Positions 15,246 through 23,511 of a DNA stretch of 26,645 nucleotides are shown piece by piece. The notes beneath the pieces are model-generated. The model saw only the letters and a list, made by a program, of their open reading frames with translations. It did not search any database and was not told the DNA's origin. How positions within the stretch are numbered: position 1 is the stretch's first letter; every line of letters begins with the position of its first letter. A program made the position numbers and the translations under genes. Origin of the DNA: CAYYMX01 sp964473045 (GTDB taxonomy: Bacteria; Pseudomonadota; Alphaproteobacteria; Methylaequorales; Methylaequoraceae); NCBI GenBank assembly GCA_964473045.1, contig CAYYMX010000010.1, positions 1 to 26,645 of the forward strand, written 5' to 3'.

Positions 15246-15446
15246 AAATTTAGTAAGTTTTTTTTTTTTTTTTTTAATTTTAGTTTTTTTTGTACCATTT
15301 GCGCTTGCAAACAAATATTAAATTTAAATAAATTCTTCCCATTTCCTTATTCTCTGGAAGTACCTCTGTATCTTTTAATACTAATTATTTTTTTTGTAGG
15401 TTTTATTTTTGGATTTATTTTTAAGTTCATGAAGAATCTTTTTTGA
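15229..15446 (+). pseudogene. lapA: LapA-domain (DUF1049) membrane protein, frameshifted
   Basis: From ATG 15229 the frame reads MRKKIRNLVS, a phenylalanine run and LILVFFVPFALANK before a stop at 15319-15321. The LapA-family continuation is found in the -1 frame from about 15312: ILNLNKFFPFPYSLEVPLYL, then a hydrophobic helix ending in KNLF at a TGA (15444-15446). One extra A in the AAA at 15313-15315 would restore a roughly 72-residue two-helix protein. LapA follows ihfB and precedes pyrF in alphaproteobacteria, as here. It is either a true pseudogene, a sequencing error, or expressed by slippage. An 18-T tract (15258-15275) lies inside. Confidence 0.72.
15258..15275. repeat. 18-nt poly-T homopolymer
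   Basis: An uninterrupted run of 18 T residues encoding Phe codons inside the lapA reading frame, the longest homopolymer I saw in the window. Such tracts are prone to replication, sequencing and transcriptional slippage. Confidence 0.95.
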
Positions 15447-15450
15447 CAAA

Positions 15451-16143
15451 ATGCAACCAAAGAAATTCATATTTTGTGCACTAGATTTTGGTAATATAAA
15501 AGAAGCCTTATTTTTTGCTAACAAAATCAAAGATTATGTTGGCGGACTTAAACTTGGATTGGAATTTTTTGTTAAAAATGGTCCGGAAGGTGTAAGAAAA
15601 GTAAAAAAATTAGGATTACCTATTTTTTTGGATTTAAAGTTTAATGATATTCCAAATACAGTTAAAAATGCAGCCATTAACGCAATTAAACTTGAGCCCG
15701 AATTTTTGACTGTGCATCTGAATGGGGGAAAAGCAATGCTCGATGAAGTAGTTAGAATAAAAAAAAAAACTAAAATAATTGGAGTTTCATTATTAACAAG
15801 TTTAACTGAAATTGATTTACTTAGTTTTGGAATTAAAATCAATTCAAAACAATATATAAATAAACTTTCAGAGATTGGAGTTTCTTCTGGTTTAGATGGA
15901 ATTGTTTCTTCACCACATGAAGTTGTTTTTTTAAAAAATAAAATGCCCAAAGATTTTATATTTGTTACACCCGGGATCAGATTACATGGAGATCAATCTA
16001 ATGATCAAAAGAGATTTGCCTCACCTGGAGAAGCAATAAAGTTAGGGTCTTCAATGTTAGTGATTGGTAGGTCAATAACGAAATCTGCAAGTCCTATTGA
16101 TACTATAAAAAAAATAGTAAAAGATATCGAGGAAAAGAATTGA
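15451..16143 (+). CDS. pyrF: Orotidine 5'-phosphate decarboxylase
   Basis: A 230-residue TIM-barrel enzyme making UMP from OMP, the last step of de novo pyrimidine synthesis. Key residues are visible: D11 in CALDFGN, K34 in GGLKLGLEFF and the catalytic DxKxxD in FLDLKFNDIPNT (D61, K63, D66). The C-terminal phosphate site reads TPGIRL and VIGRSITKS. Its stop overlaps the trpF start as TTGA, and it lies 4 nt after the frameshifted lapA. Confidence 0.96.
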   Translation: MQPKKFIFCALDFGNIKEALFFANKIKDYVGGLKLGLEFFVKNGPEGVRKVKKLGLPIFLDLKFNDIPNTVKNAAINAIKLEPEFLTVHLNGGKAMLDEVVRIKKKTKIIGVSLLTSLTEIDLLSFGIKINSKQYINKLSEIGVSSGLDGIVSSPHEVVFLKNKMPKDFIFVTPGIRLHGDQSNDQKRFASPGEAIKLGSSMLVIGRSITKSASPIDTIKKIVKDIEEKN

Positions 16144-16802
16144 AACGGAAAATTAAAATTTGCGGAATAAATGATCTAGAATCTATCAAAGCATCTTCAG
16201 AAGCAGACTATATTGGGTTTGTTTTTTTTCAAAAGTCTCCGAGATTTGTAACAGCAATGAAAGCTAAAGAACTTGCTAAATTTTCACAAAATAAACAGAA
16301 AAAAGTTGGTTTATTTGTCGATGCAGATTTAAATTTGATTGAGCATATAGTTAATTATGTTGGGTTGGACTTTATTCAACTTCATGGGAATGAAAAACTT
16401 GATGAACTAACTAAAATTAAAAAAAAAATTAAAATACCTATTATAAAAGCTATACTTGTGAATTCATTAGAAGATATAAAACTTGCTCATAAATTTGAAA
16501 AAGTATGTGATATGATTTTGTTTGATACTAAAAGTCCCAAAAAAAAAATATCTGGAGGAACCGGATTGACTTTTGATTGGAATTTACTCCAAGATTATAA
16601 GGCTTCTAAAGACTGGATGCTTGCCGGTGGTTTAAATATAAATAATATAAATGTTGCTATAAATAAAACAAACGCCCCTATTGTTGATGTTTCATCGGGT
16701 GTTGAAAAGTCGTTGGGAGTGAAATGCCAAAAAAAAATTAAAGAATTGATTTATTTTGTAAAAAATAAAAATGATGACTTGAAGGATAAAAATGAACTTT
16801 AA
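16140..16802 (+). CDS. trpF: Phosphoribosylanthranilate isomerase, TTG start
   Basis: A 220-residue TIM-barrel enzyme converting phosphoribosylanthranilate to CdRP in tryptophan synthesis. Motifs are KIKICGINDLES with catalytic Cys8, FIQLHGNE, MILFDTKS carrying the general-acid Asp, SGGTGLTFDW and the phosphate site VDVSSGVEKSLGVK. The start is TTG 16140, overlapping the pyrF stop as TTGA; GAGG at 16129-16132 with 7-nt spacing supports it. The 3' end overlaps trpB by 11 nt. Confidence 0.95.
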   Translation: MKRKIKICGINDLESIKASSEADYIGFVFFQKSPRFVTAMKAKELAKFSQNKQKKVGLFVDADLNLIEHIVNYVGLDFIQLHGNEKLDELTKIKKKIKIPIIKAILVNSLEDIKLAHKFEKVCDMILFDTKSPKKKISGGTGLTFDWNLLQDYKASKDWMLAGGLNINNINVAINKTNAPIVDVSSGVEKSLGVKCQKKIKELIYFVKNKNDDLKDKNEL

Positions 16803-17991
16803 AAAATTTCCTGACAAAAATGGAAGATTTGGAAAGTTTGGTGGTAGATTTGTTGCTGAAACATTAATGCCATTGCTTTTAAAATTAGAGCAAGAATATT
16901 TTTTAGCAAAGAAATCAAAAAAATTTAAATCACAATTAAATTATTATTTCAAGAATTATATAGGAAGACCAAGCCCACTTTACTTTGCTCAGAATATTTC
17001 AAAAAAACTTAATAGTGCCAGAATTTATTTTAAGCGAGATGAACTAAATCACACTGGAGCACATAAAATAAATAACTGTATTGGACAGATTTTGTTGGCA
17101 ATTAGAATGGGAAAAAAAAGAATTGTTGCTGAAACAGGTGCAGGTCAACATGGACTGGCAACGGCAACTGTGTGTGCTTTGTTCAACCTTAGATGCATTG
17201 TTTATATGGGTGAAGCAGATATTAAAAGACAGGCACCCAATGTATTTAAAATGAAACTATTAGGGGCAGAAATTAGATCAGTAAAGTCTGGAACCGCAAC
17301 ACTTAAAGATGCTATGAATGAAGCTTTAAGAGATTGGGTATCTAATGTTAATGACACTTTTTATGTTATTGGCACTGTTGCCGGCCCTCACCCTTACCCA
17401 ATGATGGTTAGAGACTTTCAATCTATTATTGGTATAGAAGCAAAAAAACAAATCATGAAATGCGAAAAAAAACTACCCGACCTCATTATTGCATGTATTG
17501 GAGGTGGTTCTAATGCTATTGGCCTATTCTATCCTTTTCTAAATGAAAAAAAAATAGAAATTATTGGTGTTGAAGCAGCTGGTAAAGGAGTTAATACCAA
17601 ATATCATGCAGCTTCATTATCAAAAGGAAAACCAGGGTTTCTTCATGGAAATTATACTTATTTGTTGCAAAATAATGATGGACAAATTGATGATGCACAT
17701 TCAATTTCTGCTGGTTTAGATTATCCTGGAATTGGTCCAGAACATTCATGGTTAAAGGAGATTGGTAGGGTTAGGTACGTCAGTGCTACTGACAAAGAAG
17801 CATTAGATGCTTTCAGACTTTGTTGTAAACTTGAAGGTATAATACCAGCATTAGAGCCCTCACATGCTTTGGCTTATCTATTTAAATGTTCAAAAAAACT
17901 ATCAAAAGATGATGTGGTAATAATGAATATGTGTGGCAGGGGTGATAAAGATATATTTTCTATTTCTGAACAATTGGGAATTAAATTATAA
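16792..17991 (+). CDS. trpB: Tryptophan synthase beta chain
   Basis: A 399-residue PLP enzyme condensing indole and serine. The PLP lysine is K92 in HTGAHKINNC, with GRPSPLYFA before it, AETGAGQHGLATAT as the catalytic loop with the conserved Glu, and the phosphate-binding CIGGGSNAIG. The N-terminus FGKFGGRFVAETLMPLL is typical of TrpB1. It is 2 nt upstream of trpA, whose product tunnels indole to it. Confidence 0.97.
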   Translation: MNFKKFPDKNGRFGKFGGRFVAETLMPLLLKLEQEYFLAKKSKKFKSQLNYYFKNYIGRPSPLYFAQNISKKLNSARIYFKRDELNHTGAHKINNCIGQILLAIRMGKKRIVAETGAGQHGLATATVCALFNLRCIVYMGEADIKRQAPNVFKMKLLGAEIRSVKSGTATLKDAMNEALRDWVSNVNDTFYVIGTVAGPHPYPMMVRDFQSIIGIEAKKQIMKCEKKLPDLIIACIGGGSNAIGLFYPFLNEKKIEIIGVEAAGKGVNTKYHAASLSKGKPGFLHGNYTYLLQNNDGQIDDAHSISAGLDYPGIGPEHSWLKEIGRVRYVSATDKEALDAFRLCCKLEGIIPALEPSHALAYLFKCSKKLSKDDVVIMNMCGRGDKDIFSISEQLGIKL

Positions 17992-17993
17992 AA

Positions 17994-18803
17994 ATGAAAG
18001 ATAGATTAAAGAACAAATTTTTAGATTTAAATAGCAAAAATCAAAAGGCTCTTGTTTGTTTTACAACTGCTGGTGATCCAAACTTGGCAATTTCTGAGAA
18101 AATTATATCCTTACTCCCTTATTTTGGGGCTGATATTGTTGAGATTGGTATACCTTTTTCAGATCCAATGGCTGATGGACCAATTATACAAAAATCTAGC
18201 CAAAGAGCTATCCGGTCTGGAATTAATCTAAAAAAAATTTTTCAAATAGTTAAAAATTTTAGAAAAAAAGACTCAACAACACCCATAATTTTGATGGGAT
18301 ACTTCAACCCCATTTTTCAATTTGGTCTTAAAAGTTTTTTTTCTAAAGCACAACTTATTGGAGTAGATGGTCTAATAGTAGTTGATCTTCCTCCAGAAGA
18401 AAATGAATTGATTTCTAAATATTCTAAAAGATCTAATGTTGACATAATTAGATTGATCACACCAACCACTAATACTAAACGACTGAAAAAAATTTTAAAG
18501 TCTACAAGTGGATTTCTTTATTATATTTCAATTATGGGTATTACTGGAACTAAGAAGCCCTCGGTTCTTTCAGTAAAAAGTTCAGTGACCAAAATAAAAA
18601 AAATTTCCAAGCTTCCAGTCGTTGTTGGTTTTGGAATTGATAATTCAAAACAGGTTGATGAAATAAATAAATTCTCCGATGGTTGTGTGATAGGATCTGC
18701 AATTGTTAAGATTATTGAAGAGTTTTATAAAAAAAAAATTTCCGAAAAAACTATGTATAAAACAATTGATCATTTTTTGACTAAATTGAAAATTTCATGC
18801 TAA
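17994..18803 (+). CDS. trpA: Tryptophan synthase alpha chain
   Basis: A 269-residue TIM-barrel lyase releasing indole from indole-3-glycerol phosphate. Catalytic residues are E50 in DIVEIGIPFSDP and D61 in MADGP, equivalent to E. coli Glu49 and Asp60. LVVDLPPEE, YYISIMGITG and GFGIDNSKQ are further family motifs. Normal length. It works as an alpha2beta2 complex with TrpB, encoded 2 nt upstream. Confidence 0.97.
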   Translation: MKDRLKNKFLDLNSKNQKALVCFTTAGDPNLAISEKIISLLPYFGADIVEIGIPFSDPMADGPIIQKSSQRAIRSGINLKKIFQIVKNFRKKDSTTPIILMGYFNPIFQFGLKSFFSKAQLIGVDGLIVVDLPPEENELISKYSKRSNVDIIRLITPTTNTKRLKKILKSTSGFLYYISIMGITGTKKPSVLSVKSSVTKIKKISKLPVVVGFGIDNSKQVDEINKFSDGCVIGSAIVKIIEEFYKKKISEKTMYKTIDHFLTKLKISC

Positions 18804-18812
18804 TTTGATGAT

Positions 18813-19655
18813 ATGAACTGGATAAAAAATTTTGTAAAACCAAAACTTCAATCTTTTGTTGGAAAAAAAGAAGTTCCAGATAATTTATGGGAAACTTGTC
18901 CTAAATGTTCCCAAATGTTGCTAAAAAGAGAATTGGAAACTAATTGGTATGTCTGTAAACATTGTGATTTTCATTTCAGAATAAACGCACAAAAAAGATT
19001 AGAACTTTTTTTTGGTAATAATTTCATGTTGATCGATACACCAAAAATTGAATCAGATCCATTAAAATTTAAAGATAAAATTAAATATACTGAAAGGTTA
19101 AAAAATGCTCAAAAAAAAAATGGTGTTAATGATTCTGTACTTGTTGCATCTGGAACACTTGATTCAAGAAAAGTTGTGGCTGCAATTTTTGATTTTAACT
19201 TTATGGGTGGTTCAATGGGAATGGCTGCAGGAGAAGCTATTATCAGTGCATGTGAACATGCAAAAAAAAACTATCTTCCATTAATAATTTTTAGTTCTTC
19301 AGGAGGAGCAAGGATGCAGGAAGGCATTTTATCGTTGATGCAAATGCCTAGAACTGTAATTGCTATAAATTCAGTTCAGAAAGAAAAATTACCATTTATT
19401 TCAGTTCTTACAGATCCAACTACTGGAGGAGTCTCTGCTTCCTTTGCTATGCTTGGAGACATTTTAATTGCAGAAAAAAATGCAACAATTGGCTTTGCCG
19501 GAAGTAGAGTTATTGAAGAAACAATTAAAGAAAAACTGCCTCAAAATTTCCAAAAATCTGAATATCTTCTTGAAAAAGGTATGGTTGATATTGTGATCCA
19601 TAGAAAAGATTTAAAGAAAAAGATTGAAATTTTACTGAACTATCTTTTAAATTAG
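18813..19655 (+). CDS. accD: Acetyl-CoA carboxylase carboxyltransferase beta subunit
   Basis: A 280-residue subunit that, with AccA, transfers the carboxyl from biotin to acetyl-CoA to start fatty acid synthesis. The zinc ribbon uses C29xxC32 and C48xxC51 (WETCPKCSQM and WYVCKHCDFHF). The crotonase fold shows SSSGGARMQEG and LTDPTTGGVSASFAMLGD with oxyanion glycines. AccD follows trpA and precedes folC in many alphaproteobacteria, as here. Confidence 0.97.
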   Translation: MNWIKNFVKPKLQSFVGKKEVPDNLWETCPKCSQMLLKRELETNWYVCKHCDFHFRINAQKRLELFFGNNFMLIDTPKIESDPLKFKDKIKYTERLKNAQKKNGVNDSVLVASGTLDSRKVVAAIFDFNFMGGSMGMAAGEAIISACEHAKKNYLPLIIFSSSGGARMQEGILSLMQMPRTVIAINSVQKEKLPFISVLTDPTTGGVSASFAMLGDILIAEKNATIGFAGSRVIEETIKEKLPQNFQKSEYLLEKGMVDIVIHRKDLKKKIEILLNYLLN

Positions 19656-19666
19656 CAAATAAAATT

Positions 19667-20974
19667 GTGGATAGATCAAGAAAAATTCTTAAAAGATTGG
19701 AATCATTACATCCAAAAAAGATTGATTTATCACTAAATAGATTAAAAGATTTACTCAAAAAGCTTGGTAATCCCCATCTAAATGTGTCCCCAATAATTCA
19801 TATAGCTGGTACTAACGGCAAAGGATCTGTAACAGCTTTTTTAAGATCAATTTTAGAGAATTCAAATTTTAAAACTCACGTATATACTTCACCTCATTTA
19901 ACAAGGTTTAATGAAAGAATTAGATTAAATTCTAAACTTATAGATGACGAATTTCTTAATAAATTGCTAGAAGAGTGTGAATATTACAATAAAGGTAATC
20001 AAATAACTTTTTTCGAGATAACAACTGCTGCTGCTTTTCTAGCTTTTAGTAGGGTTAAGTCAGATTTTATTCTTCTTGAAACAGGTTTAGGAGGCCGGTT
20101 TGATGCAACAAACGTCATTAAAAAGTCGTTATGTTCAGTTTTAACACCAATCTCAATAGATCATACAAACTTACTTGGAAATTCTATAAAACAAATCACT
20201 AAAGAAAAATTGGGAATTTTTAAAGAAAATTCTATGGCGATAATTTCAAAGCAAACAGAACTAGTTAAAAAATTAATAAAAACTGAAGCTGACAAAAAAA
20301 AAGTAGTTTTGTTTCAAGAAAGTAAAGAATGGAATGTCATAGAAAAAAAATTAAAAAAAAAGGAATTTATTTTTAACTATCTAGGAAAAAAAATTAATTT
20401 TCCTATTCCAAAACTTTATGGAGACCATCAGATTGAAAATGCCAGCACTGCAATAGCAACAATATTATCTCTAAAAAATATTAATATTGATAAAAATTCT
20501 ATAAGTTTAGGTGTTCTAAATGCAGAGTGGCCTGCTAGAATGCACAATCTTAATAAGGGAAAACTATCTAAAATTGTTAAAAAAAAATTTGATATTTGGC
20601 TTGATGGGGGACATAATTTTCATGCTTCTGAAATGATCTCGAAAGTTCTAGATTCCTGGGGAAGAAAGAATATTTTTTTAATTTTAGGAATGATGAATGG
20701 AAAAAACCCAGTAGAGTTTATTTCTAAACTAATAAAAAAAATTTCTGCAGTAGTTTTAATCCCGATAAGTGATCACATCTGCATAAAGCCTGAAAAAATA
20801 AAAAAAGATATAACTGAAAATTTTAAGAATAAAATTGATGTAGTTTGCCAACGTAATATTTCTGAAGCACTCTTCTATATTTCCAAAAAATATAGAGAGG
20901 GAAAGGTTTTAATTTGTGGATCTTTATATTTAGCTGGTGAAATTTTAGAAGAAGATGGATTTAAAATAAATTAA
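19667..20974 (+). CDS. folC: Folylpolyglutamate/dihydrofolate synthase, GTG start
   Basis: A 435-residue Mur-ligase-family enzyme adding glutamate to folates. Visible motifs are the P-loop AGTNGKGSVTAFLR (47-60), YTSPHLTRFNERIR, ETGLGGRFDATNV, the cis/omega-loop region LTPISIDHTNLLG and WLDGGHNFHAS. The only well-placed start is GTG 19667, which gives MDRSRKILKRLESLHP, similar to family N-termini. The 3' end overlaps convergent trxA by 4 nt. Confidence 0.94.
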   Translation: MDRSRKILKRLESLHPKKIDLSLNRLKDLLKKLGNPHLNVSPIIHIAGTNGKGSVTAFLRSILENSNFKTHVYTSPHLTRFNERIRLNSKLIDDEFLNKLLEECEYYNKGNQITFFEITTAAAFLAFSRVKSDFILLETGLGGRFDATNVIKKSLCSVLTPISIDHTNLLGNSIKQITKEKLGIFKENSMAIISKQTELVKKLIKTEADKKKVVLFQESKEWNVIEKKLKKKEFIFNYLGKKINFPIPKLYGDHQIENASTAIATILSLKNINIDKNSISLGVLNAEWPARMHNLNKGKLSKIVKKKFDIWLDGGHNFHASEMISKVLDSWGRKNIFLILGMMNGKNPVEFISKLIKKISAVVLIPISDHICIKPEKIKKDITENFKNKIDVVCQRNISEALFYISKKYREGKVLICGSLYLAGEILEEDGFKIN

Positions 20975-21294
20975 ACTTGTGAATTTATCCAGTCAACTAG
21001 ATCTGACTTTGGAAGCAAACCAACTTTTTGGTCTAATAATTCTCCAGATTTGAACAAAAGTAGAGTTGGTATACTTCTAATAGAGAATTTTGCAGCTAAA
21101 TCTTGATTTTCATCTAGATTAACTTTAGCAACAATTATTTTATTTGAGAATTCTTCAGATAACTCTTCAAGAATTGGGGAAAGCATTTTACGGGGGCCAC
21201 ACCATTCTGCCCAAATATCAACAATGATAGGTAAATTAATTTTCTTTAAATTTTCATCAAAATTATTTTGATTCAATTCTTTAATTTCAGCCAT
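20971..21294 (-). CDS. trxA: Thioredoxin with CGPR in place of CGPC
   Basis: A 107-residue thioredoxin fold of normal size. The active site reads WAEWCGPRKML, with C32 present but C35 replaced by Arg35; the codon is CGT, one transition away from Cys TGT. The cis-proline loop IRSIPT is intact. Classical thioredoxin reduces disulfides by the C32/C35 pair, so this form can at most act as a monothiol, trap, chaperone or processivity-type partner. ATG 21294 is preceded by AGGAG at 6-nt spacing; a TTG at 21297 is rejected. Its place between exonuclease I and folC is the standard trxA site in alphaproteobacteria. Confidence 0.93.
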   Translation of the reverse strand: MAEIKELNQNNFDENLKKINLPIIVDIWAEWCGPRKMLSPILEELSEEFSNKIIVAKVNLDENQDLAAKFSIRSIPTLLLFKSGELLDQKVGLLPKSDLVDWINSQV

Positions 21295-21307
21295 CAATAT
21301 CTCCTAA

Positions 21308-22783
21308 TTAGCTAAAAAGAGTTTTTGACAATACCTCGTCAAATTTTTTTGGTTTAGCATTACAATCATTATAGTATTGATCAAGAAAATTGATATATAT
21401 ATTATATTGTTCTAGTTGTTTTTTTAGAAAATCACTTGTTTCGATATCTTCAAATTCCAATGAAAGATTATCTGCTTCTACTTTAGCATCCGCTATTGTG
21501 GTAAATTTTTCGTCTTTCATAGAATTTAGTCTTTCAGAAACTTTCTGATGAAAATGTTTAAAAACTTTTTTGGGAAGAAACTCTGGAAAATTTCTAAAGA
21601 TATGTTTGGCTGCAAAGAATCTTAATCTTGGATCCCTAAATTTTTGAGAAAAATTCCACTTTTCCTCCCATTTCACTAAATCGAATTGATTCATTATCGA
21701 TCTATCATTAAAATTTAAACTTTGAGAATAAATTGTTTGTTCTTCAAAAGGAGTTTCCTGAGATTTATTTTCCTCATAATTTTCTGCTTCTTTCAGAAGG
21801 ATCCTTGAAAGATTATCTTTTAAGTCTGAATTTAATAAGGTATTTTTTCTTTTTTTTAAAACTGCTATTTCATATTCATTGTACGGTGAGCAGTTTAGAG
21901 CGTATTCAAAATTAGAAATTCCTGGTTGTTTTTTTAGTTTTATTTTTCTAAAACATTTTAATTTTTTAGTAAAATACATTTCACTTAATTCTTCAAAACT
22001 AAGCTCAATTAATTCATTAGGATCAAATTTTAAATCAAAAGCTAATAGGGTGTCATTATAAATTGGGTGGTCGACTAGATGGCTTAAAAGATAAATGTAG
22101 TGTTTTCCATAATAGTATGCATGCATTGTGAAAAAATCAGTATTCTTAATTTTTTTAGTGAGGTGTGAAACGTTTAAATTTTCTAAAAAGTTTTCATAAA
22201 GTTTGTGTGAATTATTTTTTATTATTTCTAAAACTTTTTTAGTTGCGATAATATCAGAAATGGCCTCATGTGCGTCTTGTATATGAAAATTGTTCATTGT
22301 AGATAAACTATCTAATTTATAACTAAAGTTTCCTTCTTCATTCTTATCAACATTAATTGAATTTGGGTTGAGTTTGTGAACCATACGGACTAATTCCATA
22401 AGATCGCCTCTTAAATTTCTCTGAGATGATGTAATATATGGGTATTTAAAATGTTCCCAAAGTGTTTGGCGAAGAACTTCTTCGTCAAAGTGTAAAGAAT
22501 TATACCCTAAGAAAGTTGCAGGTCTATATTTGTCTAAATAATTGACAATGCTATTTACCATAGAATATGAACTGTTGTTTTCATTTAAAAGAGTAGAAAT
22601 AAGTAGTTTGTTAACTACTAACCCTTGAATTGAAGGAACAATATCTGGATTTATTTTAGCCTTGATGTTTAGTCTTGATATTTCTTGAAGATTTTTATTG
22701 TAACATATAAAGCCCGCTTGTAATATCTGATCAAATCTAACTGATAATCCTGTTGTCTCAAAATCGTAAATTATAAAATACAT
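21308..22783 (-). CDS. sbcB: Exodeoxyribonuclease I (SbcB-type DEDDh exonuclease)
   Basis: A 491-residue protein resembling E. coli exonuclease I (475 residues), which degrades single-stranded DNA 3'-5'. The DEDDh residues are D7 and E9 in YDFETTGL, D100 in GYNSLHFDEE, H172 and D177 in QDAHEAISD. Their spacing is nearly that of E. coli ExoI (D15, E17, D108, H181, D186). The RGDLMELVRMVHKLNP and YKLDSLSTMNNF segments also match the family. The C-terminal SH3-like and helical parts are present by length but divergent. It lies 2 nt after murU and 13 nt before trxA, where addB-addA usually stands. Confidence 0.9.
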   Translation of the reverse strand: MYFIIYDFETTGLSVRFDQILQAGFICYNKNLQEISRLNIKAKINPDIVPSIQGLVVNKLLISTLLNENNSSYSMVNSIVNYLDKYRPATFLGYNSLHFDEEVLRQTLWEHFKYPYITSSQRNLRGDLMELVRMVHKLNPNSINVDKNEEGNFSYKLDSLSTMNNFHIQDAHEAISDIIATKKVLEIIKNNSHKLYENFLENLNVSHLTKKIKNTDFFTMHAYYYGKHYIYLLSHLVDHPIYNDTLLAFDLKFDPNELIELSFEELSEMYFTKKLKCFRKIKLKKQPGISNFEYALNCSPYNEYEIAVLKKRKNTLLNSDLKDNLSRILLKEAENYEENKSQETPFEEQTIYSQSLNFNDRSIMNQFDLVKWEEKWNFSQKFRDPRLRFFAAKHIFRNFPEFLPKKVFKHFHQKVSERLNSMKDEKFTTIADAKVEADNLSLEFEDIETSDFLKKQLEQYNIYINFLDQYYNDCNAKPKKFDEVLSKTLFS

Positions 22784-22785
22784 TT

Positions 22786-23508
22786 TTATTTAATTTTTTT
22801 ATTTAATTTTGTTAAATCTTCTGCTGCTCCAATATGGAACCATTTATTTTCATCTGTAACTCCAAAAAGTCTGCCGTTATGCATGGCTTTAAAATATATT
22901 TCTTTAAGAGAGAATTTTTTTTTATTGTAACCATCAAAAATTTTTGGATGTAACAATTGCACTCCTGAAAATGCATATTTTTTTTCAAAATTAATGTTGT
23001 TAATTTCCCCAAATTTTTTTTTTTTTTGTAAAAAATCAAAATCTCCACCACCTTTATATCCAAAGAAAGAACTTTTATCTTTTAAAATTAAAAGCACATC
23101 CATTTTTTCTTCATCCCAATTTTTATACAAATTTTTCAAGCTTGATTTTTTTTTTTCAATCCAAAATATATCTCCATTTATCACAAAAAAAGGTTCTAAA
23201 TTAGTTCCTAATTTTTTTTTTTTTATTGCATTTAGAACACCACCACCAGTTTCAAGCAATTTTTTTTCTTTAATAATTTTAATTCTTGGACCAAAAATTT
23301 TGAGTGAGTTAATAATTTCTTCAGATAAATGGTGAACATTGATAATAATATCTTGAATACCTAATTTCAAAATTTTTTTTATAATGTGGTGAATGATAGG
23401 TTCCCCTTTTATTTCAACCAAAGGTTTTGGAATTCTATTAGTTATGGGTAACATTCTTTTTCCATATCCTGCAGCTAAAACCATAACTTTTTGGGGAAAT
23501 GATCGCAT
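22786..23508 (-). CDS. murU: MurU-like sugar-1-phosphate nucleotidyltransferase
   Basis: A 240-residue nucleotidyltransferase with the signature LAAGYGKRMLPITNRIPKPL (11-30) and FVINGDIFWI containing the metal-binding Asp. Together with the neighbouring AmgK-like kinase it matches the MurU/AmgK pair that turns recycled N-acetylmuramate into UDP-MurNAc, known from Pseudomonas and many proteobacteria. MurU is about 223-240 residues, in agreement. The sugar specificity is inferred from this pairing. It is separated from amgK by 3 nt and from sbcB by 2 nt. Confidence 0.85.
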   Translation of the reverse strand: MRSFPQKVMVLAAGYGKRMLPITNRIPKPLVEIKGEPIIHHIIKKILKLGIQDIIINVHHLSEEIINSLKIFGPRIKIIKEKKLLETGGGVLNAIKKKKLGTNLEPFFVINGDIFWIEKKKSSLKNLYKNWDEEKMDVLLILKDKSSFFGYKGGGDFDFLQKKKKFGEINNINFEKKYAFSGVQLLHPKIFDGYNKKKFSLKEIYFKAMHNGRLFGVTDENKWFHIGAAEDLTKLNKKIK

Positions 23509-23511
23509 TAG

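Noticed and set aside
15444..15451. Programmed -1 ribosomal frameshifting in lapA
   Set aside because: The junction GCA AAC AAA TAT has no classical X-XXY-YYZ slippery heptamer and re-pairing would be poor; an indel or error is more likely.
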